DNA of 38,280 nt from Bacillota bacterium (GCA_030024085.1 JASEJE010000030.1:1-38280); one strand, 5' to 3'. Shown: positions 8,462 through 17,702, counted from the stretch's first letter. A program made the numbers and translations. The notes: generated by a model from the sequence alone, not told the origin.

Positions 8462-8704
8462 CCGCTTTTCGGGGCACTGGTCGCGGACGGGCTGGCGGTG
8501 GGGCGGTGTTGTGTTTCTCGGCGACTGCGCGTATTGGTCTACGGACACGCCCCTGGAACGTACCGACGAATCTGACACTGATAATGGTACTGCTTCTGCA
8601 ACTTACGTCGTGCGAGAATCTGGACAGAGCGGCAGGCACCCCGGGAGGCATGTGTGCACTGGGCGATTGCGACCCCGTGCGTCCCAGGTGGCGGGGCCAT
8701 GCGG

Positions 8705-8809
8705 TGTCCGGCCGGCAGGACATGTGCGGTGCTGCGGACATAAGCCGATCTGGGCGTGGAACTCTAGTTTCATGCGCTGGTGACAGAAGGGTGTACAGCC
8801 GGGCGCACA
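8705..8809 (+). promoter_or_regulatory. Three-dyad upstream activator array (UAS) for the 8909 promoter
   Basis: Three 18-bp dyads of form TGTNC-N8-GNACA: TGTCCGGCCGGCAGGACA (8705-8722), TGTGCGGTGCTGCGGACA directly abutting (8723-8740), and TGTACAGCCGGGCGCACA (8792-8809). The spacing to the -24 element and between dyads is the same as at 16864-16968. The site type and distance fit enhancer binding by a sigma-54 activator. Confidence 0.7.
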
Positions 8810-8908
8810 GGTGTCGCCAGGCGGAGGCACATGAGGACCGCGCCTTAAGGCCTTGCAAGCGGCTGTTTATACACCCTGGCGGGCGGGTTGTGGCGTGGCG
8901 TGGACATT

Positions 8909-8924
8909 TGGCACAGCAGTTGCA
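8909..8924 (+). promoter_or_regulatory. Sigma-54 promoter of the hydrogenase-like activator
   Basis: TGGCAC-N5-TTGCA is a full match to the -24/-12 consensus. Initiation would fall near 8935, leaving a leader of about 35 bases with GGGAGGT at 8953-8959 before the ATG at 8971. This position also argues against the longer open frame upstream being coding. Confidence 0.8.
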
Positions 8925-8970
8925 TTTATGCAAGGATTGCCGCGCTGATGCAGGGAGGTATGGTGGCTTC

Positions 8971-11415
8971 ATGAGCGTCATAGGCACAGACGAGAGCAGG
9001 TGCAGGAAATGCTACGCCTGCATAAGAGAATGCCCGGTGAAGGCCACCAAGGTGGAGGACGGCCGGATGCGCGTTGTTGACGAGATTTGCGTTGCATGTG
9101 GTGAGTGCCTCGAGGCGTGCGCAGTCCGGGCCAGGTACAGCGAGGACGCTGTTCCGCTGGTCGAGTCGTTTCTGGCTGAAGGGAGCGTCATCGCTATCCT
9201 TGACCCGTCCTTTCCGGCGGCCTTTCCCACGGTCACGCCAGGTCAGGTGGTGGCCGGCCTTTCGGCACTGGGGTTCTCGGAGGTGCATGACACGTCGCTC
9301 GCCGTGAAGCGCGTGCTTGAGGCTTACCGGGCGACGCTCGCCCAGGTGGCCGGAGAGGCGGCGGCAGGCGTGCGGACCACGGGGGAAGCGATGCCGCTAC
9401 GCTCGTCCGCCTCGAGAATAAGCTCGATGTGCCCTGCTGTCGTGCGCCTTGTCGAGAGGCACTACCCCGATCTCGTCGGGAATCTCATTCCGGTGGTTTC
9501 GCCTCCCGTGGCCGCAGCACGGGCAATACGTGGGGCCCTCTCTGGCGGCGAGGGACCCACCGGCGCCAGGATCGTGTTCGCAGGCCCCTGCGTTGCCTGG
9601 AAAGCTGAGGCAGCCGAGCTCGGCGAAGCGTCCAGGGTCGATGCCGTCCTTACATTCGATGAGCTTGCTGCGATGTTTGAGTCCAGGGACATCGTCCTTC
9701 GGGACCTTGTTCCCCGCGGCCTGGACGGGGCCGTCGCCCCGAGGGAGCGACACACAGTCTTTGCGGGTGGGCTCTCGTGGTTGATGGGGATGTCTAAAGG
9801 GCTGTCCGACGACCACCTCGTCATCGCAGCGGGCAGGTCGAGGTGCATCGAGGTCATGGACGATCTGGCGCGGGGGGCTCTCACGCCCGCGTTCGTTGAC
9901 GCGTCCATGTGTCGTGGTTGCCTGGACGCGCCCATACTCCGCAGGCGCTCATCGATCTCCGTGCGCAAACGCGTGTGCCGCGTCTTTGCGTCGGGGGGTG
10001 AGGTGCGTGGCGGCGCCGGTGTAGGGGAGGCCGCTGACGGCGAATGCGACCCGGGCCAGGTCGGGTACGAGGCCTCCAGCAACGCGATCACTGCTGCCGC
10101 TGCGGCGGGTGGCGCGCACGGCACGGGCGGCGCGGGTGGCAGGCAGACGATAGACGCCCGCGTGCTCGAGCGCACCTTCAAGCCGGGCGGTCTCAGGCTA
10201 CCGATCCCCAGCGAGTCCGAGATAGCGGAGATCCTCGCGTTTTCAGGGAAACTGTCGCCGCAGGACCACCTGGACTGCGGGATGTGCGGCTACCCGACGT
10301 GCAGGGCATACGCCATCGCCGTCTACCAGAACATGGCGCGGTCCGACATGTGCGTGCAGTATCTCGTGGATAGGCTCGAGGACAAGGTCGAGCACATGAA
10401 GGCTGAGCTGGTATCGGTGAGGACGTCGTCCTTCGACGACATATACGGCGCGAGCCACCAGATCCGCGTGGCAAAGGACCTCGCCGAAAGGGCCGCAAGA
10501 AGCGGGTCCACCGTGCTCCTGCTCGGCGAGAGCGGCGTCGGCAAGGAAGTCTTCGCCCGGGCCATCCACGCTGCAAGCTCGCGGCGGGGCGGGCCGTTTG
10601 TGAGCGTGAACTGCGCTGCCATCCCCGACAACCTGATGGAGTCGGAGCTCTTCGGCTATGTGGAGGGTGCGTTCACAGGGGCCGCGAAGGGCGGCAAGCC
10701 TGGCAAGTTCGAGCTGGCATCGGGAGGCACCATCTTCCTGGACGAGATCGGCGACATGTCCCTTCAACTTCAGGCGAAGCTGCTGCGCGTGCTGCAGACC
10801 CACAAGATCGAGCGCGTCGGCGGGACTCGCGAGATCGACGTGGACGTGCGGGTCATGGCCGCCACGAACAAGGATCTCAAGGCGATGGTGGAGCAGGGCA
10901 CGTTCAGGCTGGACCTATACTATCGCCTCAACGTGGTGACCATCCGCATACCGCCCCTGCGCGAGCGGATAGAGGACATTCCACTCATCATCAGCAGGTC
11001 GCTGGCCAAGCTGTCGGCACGCTGCCCGACGAAGGTGACGTCGGTGTCACCCGAGGCGCTGCGGATCCTGCTCGACTACGACTGGCCTGGGAACGTAAGG
11101 GAGCTTGAGAACGTCCTCGAGAGGGCGCTCAACCTCGCGGACGGCGAGGTCATCGAGGTGGAGCACCTACCCGAGCACGTTGTGAGCGCGGCCAGAGGCG
11201 CAAGCCGCCTGGCCGTGCAACGGGCGGGCGAGGCTCTGGACGATGTCGTTGCCAGGGCCGAGCAGGAGGCGCTCCTGGAAGCCCTCAAAGCGACGAACAA
11301 CAACAGAAGCCGCGCTGCGAAAAAGCTCGGCATCTCGCGCTCGGCGTTTTACGAGAAGCTACGGAAGTACAAGATCGCGTACGGCCCACCGCCTCAGCTC
11401 CAGGCCCGCCCGTGA
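8971..11415 (+). CDS. [FeFe]-hydrogenase-like Fe-S sensor fused to a sigma-54 activator
   Basis: An 814-residue cytoplasmic regulator. Two [4Fe-4S] ferredoxin motifs come first (C11, C14, C17, C21 and C40, C43, C46, C50). Residues about 60-335 resemble the hydrogenase large-subunit C-terminal domain, with degenerate H-cluster motifs: SSMCPAVV near 155, GPCVAWKAE near 208 and MCRGC near 315. A Gly/Ala linker is followed by another Fe-S motif near 436-462 (CGMCGYPTC...C). The AAA+ module has GESGVGKE near 521, GAFTGA near 567 and [10 protein letters not shown] near 587; a Fis-type HTH lies near 778-802. ATG 8971 follows a sigma-54 promoter and GGGAGGT. Related HsfB-type sensor proteins pair such a domain with PAS or phosphatase modules; here the output is transcriptional. 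I infer redox or H2 sensing, and self-activation through the dyads upstream. Loss of canonical motifs makes catalysis unlikely. Confidence 0.88.
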   Translation: MSVIGTDESRCRKCYACIRECPVKATKVEDGRMRVVDEICVACGECLEACAVRARYSEDAVPLVESFLAEGSVIAILDPSFPAAFPTVTPGQVVAGLSALGFSEVHDTSLAVKRVLEAYRATLAQVAGEAAAGVRTTGEAMPLRSSASRISSMCPAVVRLVERHYPDLVGNLIPVVSPPVAAARAIRGALSGGEGPTGARIVFAGPCVAWKAEAAELGEASRVDAVLTFDELAAMFESRDIVLRDLVPRGLDGAVAPRERHTVFAGGLSWLMGMSKGLSDDHLVIAAGRSRCIEVMDDLARGALTPAFVDASMCRGCLDAPILRRRSSISVRKRVCRVFASGGEVRGGAGVGEAADGECDPGQVGYEASSNAITAAAAAGGAHGTGGAGGRQTIDARVLERTFKPGGLRLPIPSESEIAEILAFSGKLSPQDHLDCGMCGYPTCRAYAIAVYQNMARSDMCVQYLVDRLEDKVEHMKAELVSVRTSSFDDIYGASHQIRVAKDLAERAARSGSTVLLLGESGVGKEVFARAIHAASSRRGGPFVSVNCAAIPDNLMESELFGYVEGAFTGAAKGGKPGKFELASGGTIFLDEIGDMSLQLQAKLLRVLQTHKIERVGGTREIDVDVRVMAATNKDLKAMVEQGTFRLDLYYRLNVVTIRIPPLRERIEDIPLIISRSLAKLSARCPTKVTSVSPEALRILLDYDWPGNVRELENVLERALNLADGEVIEVEHLPEHVVSAARGASRLAVQRAGEALDDVVARAEQEALLEALKATNNNRSRAAKKLGISRSAFYEKLRKYKIAYGPPPQLQARP

Positions 11416-11416
11416 T

Positions 11417-11457
11417 GGTGTGACAGTGCGACAATGTGACACTGGAACGTTCCCTGG
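11417..11457. repeat. Three 8-bp repeats and a palindrome between convergent genes
   Basis: GTGTGACA, GTGCGACA and ATGTGACA follow one another from about 11418, then GGAACGTTCC, a perfect 10-bp palindrome. This fills the short gap between the convergent activator and CHAT genes. No T-run terminator is seen. Confidence 0.5.
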
Positions 11458-11460
11458 GCC

Positions 11461-14400
11461 TTAGTCGCGGTGCGCCGGGTCTGGCCTGGGATCGCCCAGC
11501 AATACGAAGGGCGCCCAGTAGTACGGGTGAGGGAGGCGGTCCCTTATGCGCAGCACCGCGCACCTCAGGGCCTCGGGCTTCGTCCGCCCTGCCAGGAGCG
11601 AGCGGTAGAACTCCACCGCGAGATCCACGGTGCTTTCGTCGTTCACCTTCCAGAGGCTTGCCACAAGCGACGACGCCCCCGCGCGAAACACCCCGCGCGA
11701 CAGGCCCAGAAGCTCATCGCCGCTCGACACGTACGCCACACCCGTCTGGCACGCCGACAGCATGACGAGGGCGCACTCCATTCGCGTTTCGAACACGTCC
11801 AGGGCCGAGAGACCGCCGCCGGCCAGCTTGATGTGGGACCGCATGGGGTCCTCGGGATTGAAGACCGCATGGCCCGCCACGTGGACGACGTCGAAGCCGG
11901 GGGCGCTTTGGCTGAGGGCATCTACCGTCGCATCCTCGCCGAGAAGCAGCCTCGCGTTCCCCGTGCCGAAGAGCGCTGCGACCCTACCACACTCGGCCTC
12001 TGCCAGCGGGGCAGCGTCGTCTTTCACGCCGACCGCAAGGCACGTGCGGACGGCCCGGTGGCCTTTTCTCCAGATCGCCTCGAGCGCCCCAAGGCTGGGA
12101 GCGAAGAAGACCTCGTGGCTGTCGATTACGTACCGGCGCCCGTCATGAAGCGCATGGAACGGCACCTGATGGAGCGGGCCATGGGGCACGATGAGAAGCC
12201 GCCGCCGCCCGGCGATGTGGCGCTCCACGGGGGCGATGAGAGCGTCGTAGAGGGCGCGGGCGTGGTCGTCGTAAGAGGCGAGAAGCTGCGGCATGTTGGA
12301 GGCGACGAAGCTCCCCGGTGCGCTCTGCATGATCTCTATGTCGGTGTACAGCCATGCCACGAGGTCGTCGGGGGTGGACCTGTCGATACCGGTGGCCAGG
12401 AGCTGCACCTCGAGGGAGCGAGCGCCGCGTTCAAGCTCGAGAGGAGCGGCACCTCCTGCTCCTTGCGCAGTGGCCACGAAGACCAGGAGTTCCTGTGGCA
12501 GCAGGTAGAACTCAATGATGGCATCGGCGACGTTCTCATGCGAAAGAATGCTTGCTGCGAACAAGAGCGGGTCGGCTGCGGCCTCCCCTGCTTCGTGGTT
12601 TCCCATGCCGTGGATCTCCGTGACACCGTTGCTATCAGGTAGACCTCCGTTCGGCCCGGCGGGGGCGCCGGGGGCGCCATGTGAGGGAGAAAGCGCGGAC
12701 GAGGACGGGCAGGACCGGGATGACCGGGATGACCGGGATAAGGTTGCGGTCGCTGCCCCGGCGTCCTTTGCCGAATGCGACGACCGAGGGGCGGGTGCCG
12801 TCCCTCCTCTTGAACCATTGGCCGTGCCGGCGCTCCTCGCGGCCACCTTTAGCGAGTCCACGAACGCCCGGCTCTTGGCCCTCTCCACGATGGCAAGGGC
12901 GTCGTCGTACCTGCCCAGCCTCACCGCGAGCGAGATCGCTGCGTCGTACACGCGGGTCTTGTCGAACACGAAACTCCTCTTGAGCCGGTCCTCGGCAAGG
13001 GACTGCCTCATCCGTTCGATTTCCCGGATAGACCTCGTGTAGAGATCGAGTGCGCGAGGCGGGTCGTCGGGCTCGGTGGCCCGGGCGAGCCCGTAGAGCG
13101 CCGGGAAGGCGAGATCTGGCACGTCGCGGGCGGTGGCCACGTCGAGAGCTTCCTGACATGCGGCGCGAGCCTCGGCAAGCTTGCCGAGTTCGAGCTGGGA
13201 CAGGCCAAGGTAGAGGCTCGTCTGTGCCCGATAGGTGTCAATGGCCTGGTCATCGAAGCACGCCTTTGCGCGGGCGAAGCGGTCGATGGCTTCGCGGTGG
13301 CGGCCGGCCTCGGCGAGGATCTTCCCTCTGTAATAATCGACCCATCCGGCCTTCTGGCGGACGCTCAGCCGTTCAAAGACCTCCCCCGCGCGGTCGAGGA
13401 GCGCTAGGGCCTCCTCCGTCCGGCCGAGGCTCGCAAGCGCGATGCTGGTGTTCACGTCGATGGTGGCCGCTTCTGTCTCCATCCCCGCTGAGGCGATGAC
13501 GGGCCTTGCGTACTCGAAAAGCCTCACGGCCTCGGCGGGCTGGTTGATCTTCCAGTAGACGAGCGCCCGGTTGTTGTTCACGAAGGCGGCTTGAACGAGC
13601 ATGCCGCTCTGGACGAGGTCATCCTCGGCCCGCTCATACCAGGTGAGCGCCTCGTTGAACCTGTCCTGGTACCAGAAGACCGTGCCCTTTGCCTTGGCTG
13701 CCCGGCCGCGCCAGGCGAGGTCGCCGCACTCTGAGAACGTTACCAGGGCCTCATCAGATAGGGCGCCCGCCTCTGCAAACTCGCCGCAGGACATGAGGGA
13801 CTCCGCCATCATCACCTTGACGCGCGCGATTTCGCGGTCGATCTCGCATGCGTCGGAAGGACCGCAGTCGGAGGAAGCGCAGGCGAGGCTGCCGTGAAGG
13901 CCTCCTGGGAAGGTGTCGGGGAGAGCGCTCGGGTTGGGGTTGGGGTTGGGAGTGGGGGTGGAGATGGGGCTGGCCGGACGCACCTTCCTTGCAGCGCGGT
14001 AGTTTGCGAGGGCGCTCCTGAAGTGATGGAGGGCCTGGCGAAACTCGGTCCTGCGATGGTGCATCTCTCCGAGAGCCGTGTCACATTCTGCAAGTCCCAG
14101 AAGGAGAAGGGCCCTGCCCGAGCTATTTCGACTACCGCTGCTACTCTCTCCAGCGCTGTCTCTCCCGCCTCGGCCTCCGCCTCCGCTTCCGCTGCTGCTG
14201 TCATCGCCGTGGCCATGGCCGTCGCCATTGCCGTCACCATCACTATCACCGTCACCCTCGGTATCCCCATCCACATCAGGAGCATCTGCATCCGCATCCG
14301 CATCCGCATCCCTATTCCTATCGCTCTCCCTCTCCCTCTCCCCATCTCTATCCCTATTGCCATTGCCGGCGCCATTGCCATTGCTATCGCTATCTCTGAT

Positions 14401-14979
14401 GCCGTCCCGTGCCGCTGCGTCGTCGGCCCGATTCCCGATCAACTGAACTAAGCGCTCGCGGACACCGCGAAGCACTTCCTCGGCGTGCTCGTAATCGCTC
14501 TTGAGCGACAGCGCTCGTCCGCGTGCCACCTCGAGCAAGAGGAGCCCGAGGGCGGCCTCGGCGTGCAGCTCGGTCTCCGGCCCGGCCGCCGGCTCAGCCA
14601 ACTCAGCCCGCTCAGCCATCATCTCGGTTGAGGTCGGCATCTCCGGCAGCGTGCCAGGCAACGCCACGGTCGCCTGTCCTGACGCGTCTCTTGGCGATCC
14701 CGGCGGCGGGGTTGTGATCGCTTGCTTGCAGCGCTCTATCATGTTCAGAGCAGCCTCGGCCCTGCCCCTATCGAGCAGGGCCGAGATCTCGGAAAGCGCG
14801 TCCCTGAGGCCGCGGTCCACTGCGCTATGCCCCCCTGGTATCCCCTTCAGGAACTGCCTTTCGTTTCGATCCCATGGCTCCCCGGAAACCCGCGCCGTGG
14901 TGTGTGCAGGCATAGCATCGGGGCCGCGGGCGCCGCCTGTCATGCTGATCTGGGGCGATACTGCATGTGTGCTGAACAC
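11461..14979 (-). CDS. TPR-CHAT caspase-like protease
   Basis: A 1172-residue protein ending in a CHAT (caspase HetF associated with TPR) protease domain. The catalytic pair is visible: His1037 in VVHVAGHAVF and Cys1077 in VMLSACQTG. The late motif YYWAPFVLLGDP is typical of CHAT. The middle third is a run of TPR-like helical repeats (for example AEAVRLFEYARPVI, AIDRFARAKACFDD, ARAACQEALDVA). Residues about 190-300 are an Asp/Asn/Gly/Ser low-complexity stretch encoded partly by CATCCG hexamers. It is probably co-transcribed after the zf-HC2 gene (55-bp gap) and the ECF sigma gene. CHAT proteases with TPRs often act in conflict or stress responses; the substrate is unknown and could be the neighbouring anti-sigma-like protein. 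The start is uncertain: GTG 14979 has a poor ribosome site, and in-frame ATGs follow at residues 13 and 23. Confidence 0.9.
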   Translation of the reverse strand: MFSTHAVSPQISMTGGARGPDAMPAHTTARVSGEPWDRNERQFLKGIPGGHSAVDRGLRDALSEISALLDRGRAEAALNMIERCKQAITTPPPGSPRDASGQATVALPGTLPEMPTSTEMMAERAELAEPAAGPETELHAEAALGLLLLEVARGRALSLKSDYEHAEEVLRGVRERLVQLIGNRADDAAARDGIRDSDSNGNGAGNGNRDRDGERERESDRNRDADADADADAPDVDGDTEGDGDSDGDGNGDGHGHGDDSSSGSGGGGRGGRDSAGESSSGSRNSSGRALLLLGLAECDTALGEMHHRRTEFRQALHHFRSALANYRAARKVRPASPISTPTPNPNPNPSALPDTFPGGLHGSLACASSDCGPSDACEIDREIARVKVMMAESLMSCGEFAEAGALSDEALVTFSECGDLAWRGRAAKAKGTVFWYQDRFNEALTWYERAEDDLVQSGMLVQAAFVNNNRALVYWKINQPAEAVRLFEYARPVIASAGMETEAATIDVNTSIALASLGRTEEALALLDRAGEVFERLSVRQKAGWVDYYRGKILAEAGRHREAIDRFARAKACFDDQAIDTYRAQTSLYLGLSQLELGKLAEARAACQEALDVATARDVPDLAFPALYGLARATEPDDPPRALDLYTRSIREIERMRQSLAEDRLKRSFVFDKTRVYDAAISLAVRLGRYDDALAIVERAKSRAFVDSLKVAARSAGTANGSRGGTAPAPRSSHSAKDAGAATATLSRSSRSSRSCPSSSALSPSHGAPGAPAGPNGGLPDSNGVTEIHGMGNHEAGEAAADPLLFAASILSHENVADAIIEFYLLPQELLVFVATAQGAGGAAPLELERGARSLEVQLLATGIDRSTPDDLVAWLYTDIEIMQSAPGSFVASNMPQLLASYDDHARALYDALIAPVERHIAGRRRLLIVPHGPLHQVPFHALHDGRRYVIDSHEVFFAPSLGALEAIWRKGHRAVRTCLAVGVKDDAAPLAEAECGRVAALFGTGNARLLLGEDATVDALSQSAPGFDVVHVAGHAVFNPEDPMRSHIKLAGGGLSALDVFETRMECALVMLSACQTGVAYVSSGDELLGLSRGVFRAGASSLVASLWKVNDESTVDLAVEFYRSLLAGRTKPEALRCAVLRIRDRLPHPYYWAPFVLLGDPRPDPAHRD

Positions 14980-15034
14980 CTCACAGAGAGGCCACCGATC
15001 CTGGACTTCCTCAACTCAGCGGTGTTGGGGGCTG

Positions 15035-15778
15035 CTACCTGCCCTCGATCTCCACCCGGCACCTGGCGTCGCCCTTGTGGTTCGTCACGACCACGTTGTA
15101 CGTGCCCGGCTTGAGGCCCTTGAACGCGAACCTGCCGAGGGCATCGGTGGCCGTACGCGCAACCTGGGCGTCGCGCGCGTCGAGGAGCGCCACGACCATG
15201 CCCGAGAGGTCTTCATGCGCGGCGTCGAAAACCTGGCCGCGCACGTCACGTCCTCTCACGCTCACCTGTACAGTGCCGCCTGACGGGAGGCGGGCGGAAT
15301 CTGCGGAGCGCGTGGCTGGCTGGGGGACAAGGAAGCCTGGCCCGGGCACGCGGAGCCGCTCGGCTGCGTGATCCTTTGCGATGGGCCTGGCCCGCGCCGG
15401 ACGATGCGGCCCTGGACGGGCAGCCGGGCGGCGCGCGTCCGCCTCTGGCGCCACTCCGGCGTCTTCCTCAGCATGCGTCACGGCCTCCGTCTCCGTCTTC
15501 GCCTCTGCCCCCGCCTCCGCACCTGCCCTCGCTTGTGCGCCAGCTCCGCAGGGAAATATGGCGAACGCCTTCTGGAGGACGTGCTCGGGCACCTCTTCCC
15601 ATACGTCGTCCTCACCGAGCGCGGCGGCGAGCGCCTTTATGGCCCGGAGCTCTCGGTTGCATCTAGCGCAACCGGTGGCCAGGTGCGCCGCACAGCGCGA
15701 CGCGGTCGCCCCTTCCTGGGGAGCGAAGGCGTAATCAACGATCTCCTTGCGGCTGAGGCAACGCATCCTCAACACCAT
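15035..15778 (-). CDS. zf-HC2-like putative anti-sigma factor with carboxypeptidase-regulatory-like domain
   Basis: A 247-residue protein. Near the N-terminus, RCAAHLATGCARC gives the Cys-x3-His...Cys-x2-Cys zinc pattern of zf-HC2 anti-sigma domains. A long Ala/Glu/Arg-rich linker follows. The last 85 residues resemble a carboxypeptidase regulatory-like beta-sandwich (VRGQVFD, TDALGRFAFKGLKPGTYNVVV). No membrane segment is apparent, so it may be a soluble anti-sigma factor. It lies between the ECF sigma gene and the CHAT gene on the same strand, an arrangement that suggests sigma, anti-sigma and protease work together. ATG 15778 was chosen with GGCGG upstream; ATG 15766 is an alternative. The stop is TAG. 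Confidence 0.72.
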   Translation of the reverse strand: MVLRMRCLSRKEIVDYAFAPQEGATASRCAAHLATGCARCNRELRAIKALAAALGEDDVWEEVPEHVLQKAFAIFPCGAGAQARAGAEAGAEAKTETEAVTHAEEDAGVAPEADARRPAARPGPHRPARARPIAKDHAAERLRVPGPGFLVPQPATRSADSARLPSGGTVQVSVRGRDVRGQVFDAAHEDLSGMVVALLDARDAQVARTATDALGRFAFKGLKPGTYNVVVTNHKGDARCRVEIEGR

Positions 15779-16182
15779 GCCTTTCCGCCGTCCGCTGCGT
15801 GCCGTGTTCCATTTGTCGTCCACCGTCCACTGCGCACGTCCGGCGTTTGCTATGCACGTGCAGCACACCGTGCCGCCGCCCACCACTTAACACTTATCAC
15901 TTATTACCTTGAAAATGACCCGCTCGACTGCGTTTTCACACTGCGATGGTGGCAGCCGCAGGCCGCCATGGAGAACCACCCCGGAAACGCCAGATGGTTG
16001 CCATTTCCGTCAGTACGATGGTACCAGGCGATGCCCGGCGGGACTACTCACTACCTGCCATTTGGCCTTCGTGGCGGCGGTTCGCACCCCACACCACCCC
16101 CTGCACCGGACACCGTGCACCCCACACCGTGCATCCCGCACCGTGCATCCCGCGCACAATCCACCAGCGCAGGGGGCCGCCT
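15779..16182 (-). other. 404-bp gap inside the ECF-CHAT operon, with 14-bp repeats
   Basis: No gene is evident. Three 14-bp units CACCGTGCAYCCCR lie at 16111-16124, 16125-16138 and 16139-16152, the last two identical. A gap this size between sigma and anti-sigma genes is long, so an internal promoter is possible; I could not identify one. Confidence 0.6.
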
Positions 16183-16773
16183 CTACGTGGCAGCCCCCAT
16201 GTCCACCAGTACCTGCCTGAGCCGGGCAAGCGACCTCGACGTCAGGGCGGCGGCCACTTTCTCGCTACGGCCGGTGAGCCTCGCAATCTCATTATAAGGT
16301 AGATCCTTGTAGAAACGAAGGTAGAGCAGCCTGCGACTCTCCTCGGGAAGCCGGGCCAGGGCCTGCTTCACCGTGACCCTTTCAGTAAGCCGCGAGATCT
16401 CGTCATCCATACTTGACGTGGCTGTCCCCGACACAGGCTCGTGCCCGTCCATCCACTCTGCCGGCCAGTCCGAGGTGAGGCCATATCCCCTGGCCCGGGT
16501 CTTCGCTCTCATCTGGTCGATGCACACGCTCCTTGCGACCTGCGCAAGCCACGTCTTGAATCGGCCGTGCCCCCGGTACTGCTCGAGGTTTGTGTACACT
16601 TTCGTGAACACCACCTGAAACGCCTCTTCGGCCTCGTCGCTCGGCATGTGGAAGGCTTTGATGGCTATGGCGTACACGTACGCGCCATAGCGGGAGACAA
16701 GGGTCTCCCACGCTTCGCGACGCCCTTCAAGGCACATGGCTACAAGCTCGTCGTCGGTGGTGCTCTGCGCCAA
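16183..16773 (-). CDS. ECF-type RNA polymerase sigma factor
   Basis: A 196-residue sigma-70 family ECF factor. Region 2 spans about residues 20-90, with DEAEEAFQVVFTKVY and GRFKTWLAQVARSVCIDQMR. Region 4 spans about 135-190, with LPEESRRLLYLRFYKDLPY and EIARLTGRSEKVAAALTSRS, a helix-turn-helix. The start is TTG at 16773 behind AGGAGGAG, a rare start with a strong ribosome site. The stop is TAG. It heads an operon with the zf-HC2 and CHAT genes. Its control region is shared with the divergent sigma-54 promoter of the surface-protein cluster, so both may respond to the same signal. Confidence 0.92.
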   Translation of the reverse strand: MAQSTTDDELVAMCLEGRREAWETLVSRYGAYVYAIAIKAFHMPSDEAEEAFQVVFTKVYTNLEQYRGHGRFKTWLAQVARSVCIDQMRAKTRARGYGLTSDWPAEWMDGHEPVSGTATSSMDDEISRLTERVTVKQALARLPEESRRLLYLRFYKDLPYNEIARLTGRSEKVAAALTSRSLARLRQVLVDMGAAT

Positions 16774-16863
16774 TTGGCTCTCCTCCTGTCAGAATGGTTC
16801 GTCAGCGCTCTCCGATTTCCTGCCGTGCGCCATATGCCACGAGGCGGCCGACTCATGTCGGGC

Positions 16864-16968
16864 CGTCCTGTATGCCGGACATGTCCGGGCGGCCGTACAT
16901 CTTTGAGAACCCATGCTAGTACTTGCGAACAAGCTATGGTGTCCGGGAAGTGTCCGGCACACCGGACA
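16864..16968 (+). promoter_or_regulatory. Three-dyad upstream activator array (UAS) for the 17067 promoter
   Basis: Three 18-bp dyads: CGTCCTGTATGCCGGACA (16864-16881), TGTCCGGGCGGCCGTACA directly abutting (16882-16899), and TGTCCGGCACACCGGACA (16951-16968). A further half-site TGTCCGG is at 16940. The second dyad ends 168 bp before the -24 element, against 169 bp in the array at 8705-8809. The sites could also influence the divergent ECF operon. Confidence 0.75.
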
Positions 16969-17066
16969 GATGCTCCTGCTGAGCGAAGACCTGACGCCGA
17001 ATGTCTAGATAACGTACTCGCAGGTAGACACGGATTTCACCATTTGTCTACGCTCGTGAACGCCAT

Positions 17067-17082
17067 TGGCACGGCGATTGCG
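17067..17082 (+). promoter_or_regulatory. Sigma-54 promoter of the DUF2292/surface-protein cluster
   Basis: TGGCAC-N5-TTGCG matches the -24/-12 consensus. Initiation is expected near 17094, about 95-105 bases before the DUF2292 start. The leader has a perfect 8-bp hairpin, CCATCCTG (17149-17156) with CAGGATGG (17169-17176), just ahead of the first gene. Confidence 0.78.
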
Positions 17083-17187
17083 AAAGAAGAGGAAGAGGGG
17101 AGGGCTAGCCCGTCGTGGCTAAGCTACCGGGGCTGGCCAACACAGGTTCCATCCTGGCCGGCAAGAGGCAGGATGGCGTAGCAGGGG

Positions 17188-17445
17188 ATGGTGCAGGGGA
17201 TGGCAGCAGGCTGGATTGATCCCGACGAGCCGGATCGCAGGGTGGGGGAGCCTGGCGGCGGCCCGCGCGGGGCGGGCGATGGTGACGGACCCGGCGCGAA
17301 GCGGTGGACCGACGAGCTGGGCCGTGAGACGCTCGACCAGATCGTCCGGGCCATCCGTAGCGTCGTCTACGGCCAGGTGGTCATCATGGTCCAGGACGGC
17401 AAGGTGGTCCAGATAGACCGCACCGAGAAGGTCCGGTTGAGGTAG
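17188..17445 (+). CDS. DUF2292 (YezD-like) small protein
   Basis: An 85-residue protein whose last 45 residues match the DUF2292/YezD pattern: a short helix (ETLDQIVRAIRSV) followed by YGQVVIMVQDGKVVQIDRTE and KVRL. The function of the family is not established. The first 40 residues are Gly/Pro/Asp-rich and look disordered. It is the first gene downstream of the sigma-54 promoter at 17067-17082. The start is uncertain between ATG 17188 and ATG 17200; neither has a strong ribosome site, and the leader hairpin lies just upstream. A GC-rich hairpin (17449-17465) follows the stop. Confidence 0.82.
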   Translation: MVQGMAAGWIDPDEPDRRVGEPGGGPRGAGDGDGPGAKRWTDELGRETLDQIVRAIRSVVYGQVVIMVQDGKVVQIDRTEKVRLR

Positions 17446-17669
17446 GCATCCTCCGGCCGGGAGGAACCATTCAGCGCGGCCGCGGCTGGGGTTCGAGAGA
17501 CGTGGGACCGACCAAAGCACCTGACAGCTTGCACAGGGTAGGTGCCGCGTGGCGCTACCTGTTGGACAGGCTGTCATCCCTGGACTTTCACGAGACAACA
17601 ACGTGCCCCTCGGTATTCGAGGTTTGGTGGAGTAGGAAATGGGAGATATGCCGGCAGGAGGTGACCAGT

Positions 17670-17702
17670 ATGGGAGTTGCGATACACCTGAAGGGCGGAT
17701 AG
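17670..17702 (+). CDS. Possible 10-residue leader peptide
   Basis: ATG at 17670 follows a perfect AGGAGGTGA ribosome site by 5-6 bases and encodes MGVAIHLKGG before TAG. It lies 75 bp ahead of the giant surface protein. The strength of the ribosome site is the only reason to list it; a longer frame from 17502 reads through the same codons without a good start. Confidence 0.3.
   Translation: MGVAIHLKGG

Noticed and set aside
8425-8970. N-terminal 182-residue extension of the hydrogenase-like activator
   Set aside because: It would be translated through the dyads and the sigma-54 promoter, has no protein-like composition, and a start with a ribosome site exists at 8971.
13894-14451. Plus-strand Ile/Ala/Val-rich open frame that looks like a membrane protein
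   Set aside because: It is the antisense of the Asp/Asn repeat region of the CHAT gene; hydrophobicity comes from the repeat complement.
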